From Chrysemys picta bellii (taxonomy: Eukaryota; Chordata; Testudines; Emydidae): DNA of 64,000 nucleotides. Below, one piece after another: positions 32,961 to 44,108 of the stretch (position 1 is its first letter; each line of letters begins with the position of its first letter). The translations under genes and the position numbers were made by a program. The stretch spans positions 40,163,549 to 40,227,548 of the forward strand of contig NC_088804.1 of the NCBI RefSeq assembly GCF_011386835.1. Reading direction: 5' to 3'. The notes below the pieces were generated by a model. It ran no database searches. It saw only the letters and a list, made by a program, of their open reading frames with translations, and had not been told where the DNA came from.

Positions 32961-33116
32961 CAGCTTGAGTCGCCCAGATCGGGCTAACACCTGACGGGGA
33001 CTGTGTGTCGCCCAGCCCTATTGTGAGCTCTAGACTGTCCTGTGGACTCTGGTCCTGGCCAAACGGGACCGGACGGAGTGGCCTCCCTCCTCCGGGGTGA
33101 GCGAGGGTCCGCTACA

Positions 33117-34114
33117 CCACCTTAAGAACTTTATGCATGTGCATAGTCCTGTTGAACTCCATTGGACTATACATGTGCCTAAGTGTTTGCAGCATTGGGG
33201 CCTTAGTTTCCAGGCACAGTACTGAATGCAGAATCATTCGTCCATGCAAGAAAGAATACGTGTATGCCAATAGCAATGTGCATGTGATTGCTTGTGCAAA
33301 TAATCGTGTGTGCAAAACTAAAGGTTTACATTTAGAGATCAGGTTTAGGTTCCCTTTGAGGATCAGACCTTTGGTAATGATAGTTTTCAAATTAGTGCCC
33401 CTACTTACAGCATATTTATCTATTCAGAGATTTACATAGTGAAAGTAGAGGCATAGCCTGCCCTTCGGTGATGGCTCAAGAATAGTTCCACTTAGACACA
33501 AGGATGGCACCCAGGGAATGTTTTCATTGACTATTGTCTTGGGATGTGTGGTTTGAGACTTGGAGTTTTGTGTGGGAATGATCTTGCTTTTAAAAATATG
33601 TTGTGCCTTTATAGAAATGATCTCAGGAAGCAACCGCAGATGACTGGTTTTAAAAGCCAAGAGAGGGATTTAAAATGTGACCAGAAGGCTTAATTCTCTC
33701 ACCACGTGCTTACTTTGTTACCGTGAATGTCAGTTTTAATGCATTCATGAGGGGTGAATGGACCTCCCCCCCACAAACATTAATTTAACTACAATCAGTG
33801 CCTTGCTATATGCTGTATACTATATACACCAGATCCTACAATGATGGGTGCTTTAGAAACACGTGATGATAATGCCACTGTAGCAAACCAAAAAAGGATA
33901 GGGCCAGATTCGCTCCTCCATTATACCCCTGCATACCCATGCCCACAAAATGTTGACTTGATTGTGGTAGAATTGGGAAACTTTGATGAAAAATGTGAAT
34001 CTGTTTTAGTTTATTTGTCAGCCATTGCAACACATTGCTCAACGTCACCTTACTGTGAGATCAGGCAGGAACTCTACGGACGATCCAGAGGACAGAGTGC
34101 TAGCCTGAGATTGA
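33117..34114. other. Unassigned non-coding stretch
   Basis: No exon recognised. The stretch includes 'tgggtgctttagaaacacgt' near 33845, possibly a SINE-tail remnant. Confidence 0.4.
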
Positions 34115-34158
34115 GAACATTTCCTGTTCCCTCACAGACTTCCTGGGTGACCTTGGGC
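34115..34158 (+). repeat. MIR SINE core, first part
   Basis: 'cacagacttcctgggtgacc' followed by 'ttgggcaa' is the MIR core. It stops at a MITE end and resumes at 34351 with 'cttagcctctcagtttgtcc'. Confidence 0.7.
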
Positions 34159-34350
34159 AATGTCTACGCTGCAACTAGATATCTGTGTCTGGCCCCGTCA
34201 GCTGACTCAAGCTCGCTGGAGCCCAAGCTCTGGGACCCTCCCGCCTTGCAAGGTCCTACAGCCCAGTCTCCAACCTGAGCCCGGCCGTCTACACAGCAAC
34301 GAAATTGCCCTGCAGCCCAAGCCCTGTGGGTTTTTCAGTGGTGTGTAGAC
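34159..34350. mobile_element. MITE nested in a MIR
   Basis: Ends 'tgtctacgctgcaac' and 'gtgtgtagacatcc' are inverted. The interior includes 'gacccagctt'-like GC-rich text and 'agctgactcaagctcgctgg'. The two flanks join into a continuous MIR core, which defines the insertion. The exact target duplication is not clear. Confidence 0.7.
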
Positions 34351-34480
34351 ATCCCTTAGCCTCTCAGTTTGTCCTCTGTACAATGGGATTAATAGCACCG
34401 TTCTACCTCACAGAGGTACTGGGAGAACAAATACATAAAAGGCTCAGATACTCTGGTGATGTGGGCCAGATAAGTACCTC
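34351..34480 (+). repeat. MIR SINE, second part
   Basis: 'cttagcctctcagtttgtcc', 'tctgtacaatgggattaata', 'ctacctcacagaggtactgg' and 'aaatacataaaaggctcaga' give MIR core to tail. Confidence 0.7.
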
Positions 34481-34489
34481 AGACAGACA

Positions 34490-34870
34490 TAGACCGAGTT
34501 GGTCGCTGGCACTCAAGCCATGAAAGGTTGCATCGTGCTGATAAATATCTCTTAGTGGTGACATGTAGAGTACATACACTGCATGCCTCCTCCCAGCCCC
34601 GGTACACAAAGCAGTGTAGACAGTAAGGCGAGTAGAACAGAGACACGCCTAGGGCATATATGCTACATGTGCCTCCCGTGTCTACACTGCTATTTTTAAT
34701 AGTGTAGTGTCCCATTGCACGGAGCCTTTCTCCGCTACCTCCTCTGTGCTAGAGCCTTTCACTGCAGCACACATCCACACACTGCAGTGTGCATGCAGCC
34801 TGTTTTTCATTGTGGTGTTTAGTGACATGTACCCTATGCACCACCGCAAGTATAGACAAGACCTTATACA
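34490..34870. mobile_element. MITE-like sequences with 'gtagac' ends
   Basis: 'aagcagtgtagacagtaagg' (34610) looks like a right end. 'cgtgtctacactgctatttt' (34678) and 'gcaagtatagacaagacc' (34847) look like the two ends of another element. There may be one composite or two adjacent MITEs; boundaries are approximate. Confidence 0.45.
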
Positions 34871-35164
34871 GCAAACTAAGACTCCACTTAAGCCTGTTCA
34901 TAAGATGGTGACTCTACAAAGTTCAGAGGTTTTAAAACTATTTGTTGTTTTTCCCACGAGGAGTTTCTCTCTTTGCTGCTAGTAGCTCAGAAGAAGTCAG
35001 CTGAGTTAGCAGTGAATCAGATAAACTCCATATGGGGATGAGTAAGCTTGAAGACTTCTCAGGGAATCTCTCCCTCTTTGGAAAAACTCTGGCCTGGATT
35101 AAGTTGGTATTTACCATTCTAATGGAAAGGTACTTATCATCCAAGTGTGCCTGTCAACTAGAAC
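34871..35164. other. Unassigned non-coding stretch
   Basis: Nothing recognised. Confidence 0.4.
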
Positions 35165-35283
35165 TGTTGAAAAAATTTCACATTTTCAGCATTTTGATTG
35201 AAAACTCTCCACTAAAAACGTTGACAATTTTTCATGGTAACTTTTCTACTCCCTCCCCCTCCATTTTTTTTTTTGACCAGCTC
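35165..35283. repeat. T-rich dispersed repeat
   Basis: It runs from 'ctgttgaaaaaatttcacat' through 'gacaatttttcatggtaact' to 'ttgaccagctct', the expected terminal phrase of this T-rich family. Confidence 0.5.
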
Positions 35284-35296
35284 TATCATAAATTGC

Positions 35297-35610
35297 TGTC
35301 ACAGACCGGCAACACTTGCCTGAAGCCCCCTCTGAGTTGCCATTGATCCTGCTGGGAAATGATTAAGTGGGAACTGCTGACTACTGAGGTAAGTGACTCA
35401 TCACCCACGTGGATATAAGGGAAGTGGGAATGGAAAGAGAGAGGATCTAGGGTGTGGGCTGAGCCATCCTGAATGAGGATCCCTAGAAGCAGCCAATGCT
35501 GGGCAGGAAGTTTGAGCTGAACTTATGTTCCTGTTAATTTCTTTATTAATAAAGCTGCACTCCTGGAAGACCTTGTTTTAAGGAATGTTGGGAAAGGCAC
35601 CTGCCTCACA
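35297..35610 (+). mobile_element. Short solo-LTR-like element (314 bp)
   Basis: It starts TGTCACAGACC and ends GCCTCACA. The flanks are attgc (35292-35296) and attac (35611-35615), a 5-base duplication with one mismatch. A TATA-like 'gtggatataaggg' is at about 35410 and an AATAAA signal at 35548-35553, the usual LTR order. No internal retroviral genes are nearby. Family not identified. Confidence 0.55.
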
Positions 35611-35812
35611 ATTACCTTCCTCTTTACTACTTCTAATACTTGAGTCCCTGGTTTGAGTGCAGGAGAACAGCACTAAAAGATAAGCCCAGTCTACGGTAGG
35701 AAAGCTATTTGTGCTTGAAAATGGTTTTTAAACCACTGATTTAGGCAGAACCTGCACTGTTGTATATAGTGTGCAGAGTTACTGAGAGCTTCTAGAATCA
35801 ATGCATTAAGGC
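35611..35812. other. Unassigned short stretch
   Basis: Nothing recognised. Confidence 0.4.
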
Positions 35813-36035
35813 CATGTCTACATGGGGACACTCAGGAAAGTGAAGTCAATGCACATAAATTAAAACACATAAAACCCCCCTGTGGATGGTCTCGTACAGG
35901 AGTCAAGTGGCTTTAGTTCACTTAATCCCATGGAGAGTTAACATGGGGTTGTTAATGTTCTTGAATGTATGTGCATTGACTCGACACCTTTAATTGATTT
36001 GCCTTAGCTTTGCTGAGGGTCCTTGTTTAGACAAG
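35813..36035. mobile_element. MITE, 'ccatgtctacat..ctcagg' type
   Basis: The left end 'ggccatgtctacatggggac' plus 'actcagg' is inverted relative to the right end 'tgagggtccttgtttagaca' plus 'agtct'. Internal foldback: 'gaagtcaatgcacataaat' against 'atgtatgtgcattgactcg'. Same family as 16203. Confidence 0.7.
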
Positions 36036-37331
36036 TCTCCAGGGTGAAATTCATCCCTGTGCATGCTTCCCACACGACAACCAAGAGTGAATCTGGTTCT
36101 GGGATTTGTCTGAAAGCTCTAAAGGGATTAATAGACAGTTAAATGCATTTCTCCTTTTTTGATTCAGTTATTATTCATCTAGAGTGCAGCTCACCTGTGC
36201 AGAGAGACCCAGCACCAAGTCTGTTCACCACTTAAGCCCCACCTAAGCCCTTAAGTGATGCATAAGGGTGAGACCAGCCTGAGTAGCTATCCTCTTCCCT
36301 GGATGTGTCTACCCTGCTTGGGCATCAGCCCCCACCAACTCCAGCTCCCAAAGTTCTGTCCTAAGATGAGAAAGGGCTGGATTCTTTGTGAGCCATCACT
36401 TTTTCTGTCACCCCAAAGCCCTGGTCAGGAATCTGACTGCGTTTTTCCCAGCATGTCACACTATATAAACTGTGTTTCATTAGGGTCTGGGCTCCACATA
36501 AGGGTGTATGTGGTGGCTCTTCACATGGGGGTGAAATTCATCCTAGATGAATAATAATAATTAGATCAAAAAAGGGAAAACCACATAGAGCTGTTAAGCT
36601 CAACTCCCAGAACCACGGGTGACTAATAGATTTGCTCTTGGGCAAGTTGAACATCTTCTATTTTTATGATTTGTTTGGGTGAACCAAAAAAAAAAAAAGT
36701 ACAAAACTCCAGACTGCTCTGTGCCGACTTGAGTCATGAAAACCTTTTGCAATTCCATCCCGTTCTCTGGACCCAGACACCAGAGCCCTGCTGAGCTTTG
36801 CTGCTTTGGGCAAGTTAGAGCCCTGGAACATTCCAGTATGAAATAACGGTAGGGTGACTAAACCCAGCTTGAACACTTTGACTCATTGGCTGGAACGTCA
36901 GGGTCAAATTGCCACGGTTAAGCAGAGGGGATGGGAAATGATTTCAAGTTCTGGTTCTTAGTGATGAAATTATTGCGCGGATTTGTAGGATCTATGATGT
37001 CGTTAAGCAGTTACGATTCTATCCAGTAGGAGGCAGCAGCACATGCACATACCAACTGAGTATAATACCCTAGGTTATTAAGGATGAAATTCACCCCGGT
37101 GCAAAGAGCCAGCATGAGGCATATGTGCTACTGTGTTCCCATGCTGAGGACTTAAATGGCTTTGAAGTAGTGTCTAGGCTGTGTGTTGGCTCTCTACACA
37201 GGAGAAACTTTCACCCTAACAGAATAAATATTACACTTAATTGCACAGAGCGATCCAGGGCTATAGTTTGAAGGATTTGGGTCATTTCACACTTTTGGGT
37301 GGAAACTATGCGGGACGTGACTGAGGGGTGT
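36036..37331. other. Diffuse 'gggtgaaattcatcc' repeats, otherwise unassigned
   Basis: The phrase 'gtgaaattcatcc' occurs at 36045 and 36531, and 'atgaaattcaccccggtgca' at 37085. The same kind of text ('gtgaaatttacctcttcaca') is at 38704. They look like ends of a small foldback family whose copies are too diverged to delimit. No exon. Confidence 0.35.
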
Positions 37332-37367
37332 GTGTGTGTGTGTGTGTACGTACACACACACACACAC
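37332..37367. repeat. Perfect 36-bp GT/AC palindrome
   Basis: An 18-base alternating GT arm meets its exact complement at a central TACGTA (37347-37352). The block is both a purine-pyrimidine alternation and an inverted repeat, so it can form Z-DNA or a cruciform. Confidence 0.9.
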
Positions 37368-37379
37368 CACCAAAAAAGG

Positions 37380-38259
37380 CAAAACTTGATGATTTGTACT
37401 GAGTTACCCTTTGAGTTGTTGAGTTTGCTTCCAAGGGAAATTCTAAGGAATTCTAATCTATGCAAACAAAATCTGGACAGAAGACCCATGCAAACTCCAA
37501 GGAACCAGAGAAACAGTCCAGGTCTGTGCAGGTCAGGGTTTGAGTTTCTCCTTCAAAAGTTGATGTATACCAAGGCTCCAGTTCTCCATGCTGATGGAGT
37601 CCTGTTGACTTCGCTGGGACGCTGTGTAGGCATAAGCATCATGAGTGCATCCAAATGCAAGCTCAGGGCCCAAATGTGTTCATGAAGAAGGGACAGTTCC
37701 TATATTTTTAACAAAATATAATCTCCACGCTGTCCCTCTAATCAAAACAGTTGGGATGAAACCAAATATTGAAATCTCAGAACTTCCCGCAGGATGGAAA
37801 TTCCATGTTTTCACCAGATCTATTAAAAAGCATGTCCTCTTTTTTTCCTCCTCAAATATCCCGTAAGTTTCAGATATTGCTATGTCCAAAATACATAAAA
37901 CCTCCTGAACACCTAACACAGCATAAAAACCCAGATCCTTATGCTGGTTTAGTTGCTTCCTGTGCTATCAGCAGTTGCAAGAGAAACATGAGCCTTGATC
38001 TCAGGGATGGGCAGGTAAACAGTCACTCACTTGACTCTTAAAAGTGTCTTTGTTTGTAACACAAGTAGCAGGATTCTATTCGGAACCAGTTATTTGCTTT
38101 TCTAAGGAGGCAGTCTGGCATCGGATGAAAAGCACTATGTAAGAGCCAGGTATTATTTCAGAGAGAGAATCCGCTCATCTCAACATTGAGCAGACTTCCT
38201 GCAGGAAATGCTGTGGCAACATTTACGCTGAGCTGATCCTTCTTTACCCAAAAGAGAGG
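37380..38259. other. Unassigned non-coding stretch
   Basis: No exon or repeat recognised. Confidence 0.4.
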
Positions 38260-38475
38260 GGGTTGGATTTTTGTGAACAATTTTTGTTTATTTCAAAAAT
38301 CTCCAGTTTTTTTTTTTCAATGAGAAACCGAGGAAAATTTCCACAACAAATGACTCCCTCCCCCTGGAAAAAAAGAAAAAGGAAAAAAAAAAGACGACTC
38401 TGTTTTGAACACTGAAACACAAACAGGTTTGAAATATCCCTAAACTACTTCTGGATTTTCCAACCAGCTGTAGTT
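38260..38475. repeat. T/A-rich dispersed repeat with A-tract
   Basis: 'ggatttttgtgaacaatttt', 'gagaaaccgaggaaaatttc', an A-rich tract at 38370-38391 and the end 'ttttccaaccagctgtag'. It resembles the other T-rich repeats. Confidence 0.5.
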
Positions 38476-40779
38476 CCTTCTCAGAGGATTTCCGGCAGGC
38501 CCCAGTACTGAAATTCTATGTAAAGGGGATAGGGTGCTTCTGTTTTCCAGTCATTCCGACCCACTCCCAATGCACCACTTCCCAGCACAATTAAACCCAG
38601 GGTTTGCAAATGTTATTACATGTAGTTGCATGAGACAGCCTGGGAACTTTTGATGCAATTGTAGCTATTGCTGTCTGGTTAAAGATGAGTGTATACCCAT
38701 GGGGTGAAATTTACCTCTTCACAGAGGGCCAGCACAAAGCGCTCTGAGCTGTTAATATCCATTTTAAGGGCTTAAGGGGAAGTTAAGTGGTGCATAGGGG
38801 CCTGTGCTATACATGTTCAGTGCTTCTTAAACCTGTAAAGTTCCTCGTTCATTCTGGATTTGTTTTATTGTTATTATTACTTATTTTGAATAAGGACAGA
38901 GCCTGGGGCAAACTGCCCTGTTTTGATTAGTACAGTGTTCTGGTCCTGGAAGTGCAATATATCATATAAACTGCGGAATGCATGTCATTTATTTATTTTA
39001 AACTAAACTGGGTATTTCTGTGCCTTTATTCTGGGCCTGGGAGCCACCTGGCTGAGAAATGATGTCATTTGCAAAGCGGACAGTGTTTGGGGAGGGCCCT
39101 GCCTTGAGATCCTGAACCACTTGCCATACTGGCTTTGTATTTTAAAAAGAACAATTTAGCATTTAATATTCACACAGACTCTTTAATGTTGGGACATTGA
39201 AGTTGTTCTGGCTTTTGTCCAGGAGAGACATGAGATGTGAGCTTGTTTCATATTTCTGATACCGGGAGGAACCCATACCGGTGATGTCATCATCACTATG
39301 CCTTTTGCCAAGAAGACTGCCACCAGCAGGGGGCTCCAAAATGCTGATTGTCATTGATGAACTATTATTTCAGCAGAACTCTTTTATACAACCGTCTTTT
39401 GGGTGAGAGATAAAACCAAGTGCCCCAGATCTTATTAAAAGTCCCTTGCTGCTATTCAGAGAAGCAGGAGTGTGGGAGCTGGTGGGCCGAATTCTCCTTT
39501 ACACTGGTGTCAATCTAGAGTAGCTCTGATTGACATCAGTGGAGTTGTCTGGGTTCACACTGGTGTAACTGAGATGTGAATCTAGCCCAGTGACCAAATG
39601 CCATGTTAAGTGATTACATTCTGTATATATACAACATTTGGATTTGTCTGGGGTATTCTTATTTGCTTTCTCTCCTATTATCGCTTGGGTGGTATTTTTG
39701 CATGCTGAGAGGCAGCTGTTACATTTCACTCCAGAGGTGGCTGCCTTTTATGGAAAGGTGAGCTGATCTGTGTATATTTAGTGGAGGTCTGTGACACTGG
39801 GAAAATGGGATGGTAGGCAAAACTGACACACAAAGGGTATACTTGTAATTGACAGCCGTGAATTGTGAGCTTGGGAAGTGCTTTGACGATCCTTCAGGGT
39901 AAAAGATGTGAGATTCTAGCACTGCAAATACAATTTGGTTTCTTCTTGCTCTGAAATAGTTCCCTCTATTTGATCTTTCAGACTGCTTTGCTGAGCAAAA
40001 TGGGTGAATTTTACTTTGTTTACTCTGTCTCGCCCAAACCTAAAACAAACCCTAGACGTTCATATATATCTCTTTACAACCACATATGCTGTGATGTTCT
40101 CCTTTTCCTTTTTTCAATTTACAATTAAACTGAAGTATGTCCAAAATAGATCTTGGGTGATATTATGTTGCCAGCATGACTCCCTTATAACAATCATTTC
40201 AGGCTCATCAAACAGTCCTCAAGCAGACACATGGTATGTTGGAATGGAACAGTACGAGCTTCTTAGTTATTCAGTTATGTATTTTGCAGGTGTAACCCAA
40301 CCATTTACAACTTAACTCCTGAAACCTTTGGCAAGATTACTAAAATAAACTCTCTTTATATCAGCAAATGGTTTCATACTGCTAAGTTTGCTTATTGCTA
40401 AGGAGAGGCATAAAGAGCAGCAATGGGTGAACCTCCAGAGATTGTTTGATTTGGACAACAACCCATCGGTTTGGATGATTGCACAAAGTTTATTCAAACT
40501 GTCAACCTCTTGTATCTGCAAAGTTGGCCTGGGACTTATGGAATGGCCTGAGTTGCATAGTTCTGACCTGAAGAGTTGGAATGCCCCCAAACTTGAAGTG
40601 GTGTTGGAGATTCTGAATTTTGGTTTGGTCTGTGGTAGAGGGCCAACTGGAAAATTGGGCCTCTATGTTTATATCTCCAAGATATTGGGCATGGACCATT
40701 GGATGCTTGAAACTTTGGGTGCCCCCAAATTAGACTCTCTGAGTGAACATGCTGTTCGTGCACGCAAATAATTGACAGA
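38476..40779. other. Mostly unassigned non-coding stretch
   Basis: No exon supported. It includes the foldback at 39485-39595. A 127-codon open frame at 40388-40771 has no motif. Confidence 0.4.
39485..39595. repeat. Foldback repeat, 'cactggtgt' type
   Basis: 'gggccgaattctcctttaca' then 'ctggtgtcaatctagagtag' is mirrored by 'gttcacactggtgtaactga' and 'tgtgaatctagccca'. Similar text occurs at 56935-57045 and 61590-61660. A small palindromic repeat family; class unknown. Confidence 0.5.
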
Positions 40780-40888
40780 CACGGAGAGACAGAAATCACA
40801 CAGGGAGACTGGATCAGGGCTAGAAGTTGAGTGCAAATCTCCTGAATCCCAGTCCAGTGCCTTAACAATGAGGTCGTCCTTCCTTAGA
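40780..40888 (-). repeat. MIR SINE, antisense
   Basis: 'gagagacagaaatcacacag', 'ctgaatcccagtccagtgcc' and 'ttaacaatgaggtcgtcc' correspond to the antisense MIR core and tRNA-like head. Confidence 0.6.
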
Positions 40889-41454
40889 TACCTTTGAGAA
40901 TTTAATCTGAGTGGATGTAGGACTACAGTATTCAAGCCTGGATGTTAAACACCTAATATTTCTGGAGTGTTTGAAGCCAGAGTTTTAGTTGTCTCTAATA
41001 TAGACTTAAGGGACAGCTGTTAAATTTGAATCCGAATCTTGGGTTTGATTTCACATCCAGCATGAGAATATTTGAATCTGGGCCTAGGCCCATCTCCCTT
41101 AAAAATGTGGGTAAGTCTGGTGATAGTGCAGGTAAGACATTGACCACAGAGGTACCTGGGTGGAAAGACTGAATGTGTCTTTGGATAATAACTTCTGAGC
41201 TTCTATTGGGAGTCTATTCTTGCAAATCTACATAGAAATATCCCGGCATCTTTCTTGTTTTCATAAACCCCATTGTCAAAATGCCGGAAAAAGATATTTT
41301 GGGAATGAGAAGAGTAAACATTTAAAGTTCAGAGTCAGGGACTAAAGACAAAACTCCCGTTCAGTCCAGTGTTTTCAGGTGAAACAGATTATTTAATGTG
41401 GGATTCTTGCAAGTCTTTCCCCCTCCAAATGGTTGAAAAGCAACATTATTGCAA
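40889..41454. other. Unassigned non-coding stretch
   Basis: Nothing recognised. Confidence 0.4.
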
Positions 41455-41462
41455 CTCAAAGG

Positions 41463-41638
41463 CAGGAGCGCCGCCAGCTTTTCTGCCGCCTAGGCGGCGG
41501 AAAGTCCTGCCCCGAAATGCTGCCCCCCACAGAGGCAGTAGAAGGTCCCGCCGCCGAAATACAGCTGTGGTTGCTGCCCCCCAAATTGTAGTGCCCTAGG
41601 CGACCGCCTAGGTCGCCTAATGGGTTGCGCCGGACCTG
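41463..41638. mobile_element. CpG-rich hAT-like MITE (176 bp), 8-bp TSD with one mismatch
   Basis: Ends CAGGAGCGCCG and CGCCGGACCTG are roughly inverted. Flanks ctcaaagg (41455-41462) and ctcaacgg (41639-41646) form an 8-base duplication with one mismatch. The interior is dominated by 'gccgcc' and 'cctaggcg' motifs. Related in style to 55138 and 62190. Confidence 0.75.
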
Positions 41639-41646
41639 CTCAACGG

Positions 41647-42877
41647 AGACCACCTTTGAAGTGTCTCACATTCTGTGCATTTATTTACACTGTGGAGGAC
41701 TGGGCCAGCGCCAGGTACTAAAGCAAACAACCAGCGTATCACTTCTAATGGACAGAAAAATGACACAGCTTTCTAGTGATTTTTTTCCCAATGGCAAAAT
41801 TCATGGCATTTTGTTCTGACTATCAGAGAATTGCCAGCCACGCCGGCTCAGGTTCACAGCACAAGGCCAATGGGATTTTTCTTTTTTCCAGCTGCATCCA
41901 AACCTGCTAAGCAGCATTGGAAATTGCAGCCATACGACCCTAAGAAAGTAACAAAGAGGTGAGTAAAAAGCAGCAGTGGATCGGAGCCCAAACCCCAACT
42001 CCAGACACTTGCAAACGTGGGAAAAGTTTGGGTCCGGAACATAATGTTTCGACTTCGCTTCTTGTGTTTTAAGAAGGCCCACCCATCTGGATAGTGGATT
42101 CTCTCCTCTCCTCCTCCTTTCACTTGCCTGGGGTTCAGCTGAGCTGATGCCGGCCCTCTGCACAGTAGTGAATTTGACCAATTCTTAATGGGGCTTTAGA
42201 TTTCCCTGCAGGTTGGAGGCTTCCTTGTAACCTTTTTCTGAGAGGCATGGCAGAGTGGTTCTCTCTCTCATACTACGGGAAAGCGTCCCTTCTTAACTTG
42301 AGTTTTCTAGACTCCCTCCCATCCTCATGTTGATCAGCATATGGTGTTCTGACCTCCAAATCTAACTAATGCATCAGACCAAGACAAACCGCTTGTGATG
42401 GCTCATGGATTTCCAACTCATGACTCAGTTAATGGAGAACATACACTTCTGCACTGATGGTTCAGTGTTTTAATTGACCACTTGGGTGCGTGCCTGGATG
42501 AATGAGCCATAATGGGAGTCTGGGTTGTTTCGGTTGTTTTTGTTTCTTACTGATTTTTAAATCATTCACCATTTTTGTGGTGGTCTGGAAGTTTGGGTGG
42601 AAAGGTGTCCAAGAGCTGTGCATTTCATTTTGATTTGTGAGGACTCTCCAAGGCACACTCTTTGCAAGGATTTTGAGGCTCCATTTGTCAACATTCAGAG
42701 CTCCCATTGAATTGAGCTGGAGTTCTGTGCTTGGCTGGGCCTTCCCAAGCATAGTTGACTTGGAAGATCAGCAGTTGGTTCCATCTGTGTTGGGTGGTGG
42801 AGTCCTTAGAGGTGGGGCCTGGACAGACTGAGAGGCAAATGGAGAGTTCCTCCAATGAGGAAAAATGTAAAAATTAC
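41647..42877. other. Unassigned non-coding stretch
   Basis: No exon recognised. A 126-codon antisense frame at 41801-42181 lacks motifs. Confidence 0.4.
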
Positions 42878-43262
42878 AAATCATAGAAGATATCAGAGTT
42901 GGAAGAGACCTCAGGAGGTCATCTAGTCCAACCCCCTGCTCAAAGCAGAACCAACCTCAACTAAATCATCCCAGCCAGGGCTTTGTCAAGCCGGGCCTTA
43001 AAAACCTCTAAGGATGGAGATTCCACCACCTCCCTAGGTAACCCATTCCAGTGCTTCACCACCCTCCTAATGAAAGAGTTTTTCCTAATATCCAACCTAG
43101 ACCTCCCTCACTGCAACTTAAGACCATTGCTTCTTGTTATGACATGTGCCACCACTGAAAACAGCCTAGCTCCATCCTCTTTGGAACCCCCCTTCAGGTA
43201 GGTGAAGGCTGCTATCAGATCCCCCCCTCCCACTCTTCTCTTCTGCAGATTAAGTAAATCAT
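42878..43262 (-). mobile_element. CR1 LINE 3' end
   Basis: Antisense CR1: 'ggaagagacctcaggaggtc', 'agtccaaccccctgctcaaa', 'ccagggctttgtcaagccgg', 'gattccaccacctccctagg' and the end of ORF2 near 43240. The minus-strand frame gives 'LIAAFTYLKGGSKEDGARLF', part of the ORF2 C-terminus. It closely resembles the copy at 14017 but is shorter. Confidence 0.9.
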
Positions 43263-43444
43263 CTTTCCTTTTGGAATGGGGAGGCCTTGCTCCCCATTTC
43301 CCTGGGAACCCTGTTTTGTGTCTGGCCAGAATCTGGGCAGCCCCAATACAGATATCAGGAAAGCATTTGGATACCCCAGTTGTTGGTGCCGATAAAGAAA
43401 CTAAATAGAACCCCCCCACCACCACTTATTAGTAAGTAAAGTCA

Positions 43445-43612
43445 CTGAGAAACTTCAGCAAGTGCAGAACACAGCTGCCCACTTACTTAGCAGAATTACT
43501 TATGGGGTGTATTGTACATGTGCGCCATGGACTGCACTGATTTCCAGTTTGTTTCTGGGCGTAAGGTGCTGGTTTGCTCTTCATGGTTTGTGTCTTTTGC
43601 AGCTTAAAAACC
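43445..43612 (+). mobile_element. L2-like LINE fragment
   Basis: 'cttcagcaagtgcagaacac', 'ggactgcactgatttccagt' and 'gcgtaaggtgctggtttgc' follow the order of the L2 ORF2 C-terminal region (LQ.VQNAA..., LHW.P...R..FK.LV). Diverged, no open frame. Confidence 0.6.
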
Positions 43613-43635
43613 AGCTCTCTCTCTGAGTTGAGATC

Positions 43636-44029
43636 TTCATTCACTTGCACGTCCACCAATGTGATATATGCCATCATGTGCCAGCAATGCACCTCTGCTA
43701 TGTACATTGGCCAAACTGGACAATCCCTACGTAAAAGGATAAATGGACACAAGTCAGATATTAGGAATGGCAATATACAAAAACCTGTAGGAGAGCACTT
43801 CAACCTCCCTGGCCACACAATAGCAGATTTAAAGGTAGCCATCTTGCAGCAAAAAAACTTCAGAACCAGACTCCAAAGAGAAACTGCTGAGCTTCAGTTC
43901 ATTTGCAAATTTGACACCATCAGCTCAGGATTAAACAAAGACTGTGAATGGCTAGCCAACTACAAAAGCAGTTTCTCCTCCCTAGTTGTTCACACCTCAA
44001 CTGCTAGCAGAGCACCTCACCCTCCCTGA
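43636..44029 (+). CDS. GIY-YIG endonuclease domain of a PLE, 5'-truncated
   Basis: About 130 codons stay open from 43636 to the stop. The GIY-type strand reads 'NVIYAIMC', followed by 'MYIGQTGQSLRKRINGHK' with the YIG motif and the conserved Arg of the nuclease. Next come 'KPVGEHFNLPGHTIAD' with the Glu region, and 'LQRETAELQFICKFDT'. Unlike the 10-kb copy, the visible catalytic signatures are all present. The first codons of this frame (upstream of 43633) are not PLE, and there is no RT or promoter here, so it is a fragment, not a working gene. Confidence 0.75.
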
Positions 44030-44108
44030 CTGAACTAACCTCGTTATCTCTAGGCTGATTCTTGCCTGCATATTTATACCTGCCTCTGGAAATTTCCACC
44101 ACATGCGT

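Larger units (their letters stand above)
31934..33116 (+). mobile_element. LTR-like element (1183 bp) with 5-bp TSD and repeated termini
   Basis: It begins TGTAGTGAGGCGG and ends GGGTCCGCTACA. It is flanked by the perfect 5-base duplication ccacc (31929-31933 and 33117-33121), as for retroviral or Gypsy LTRs. A TATA-type promoter 'ggaagtataaaaggc' is at 32051-32065. The first 53 bases (31934-31986) contain a segment, 'gcggagtggcctccctcct' onward, that recurs directly at the right end (33073-33116). Between them lie a short open frame (to 32371) and 57-bp tandem repeats (32520-32960). It may be a solo LTR or a complete non-autonomous element. It is related to the element at 52056-52732. Confidence 0.8.
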
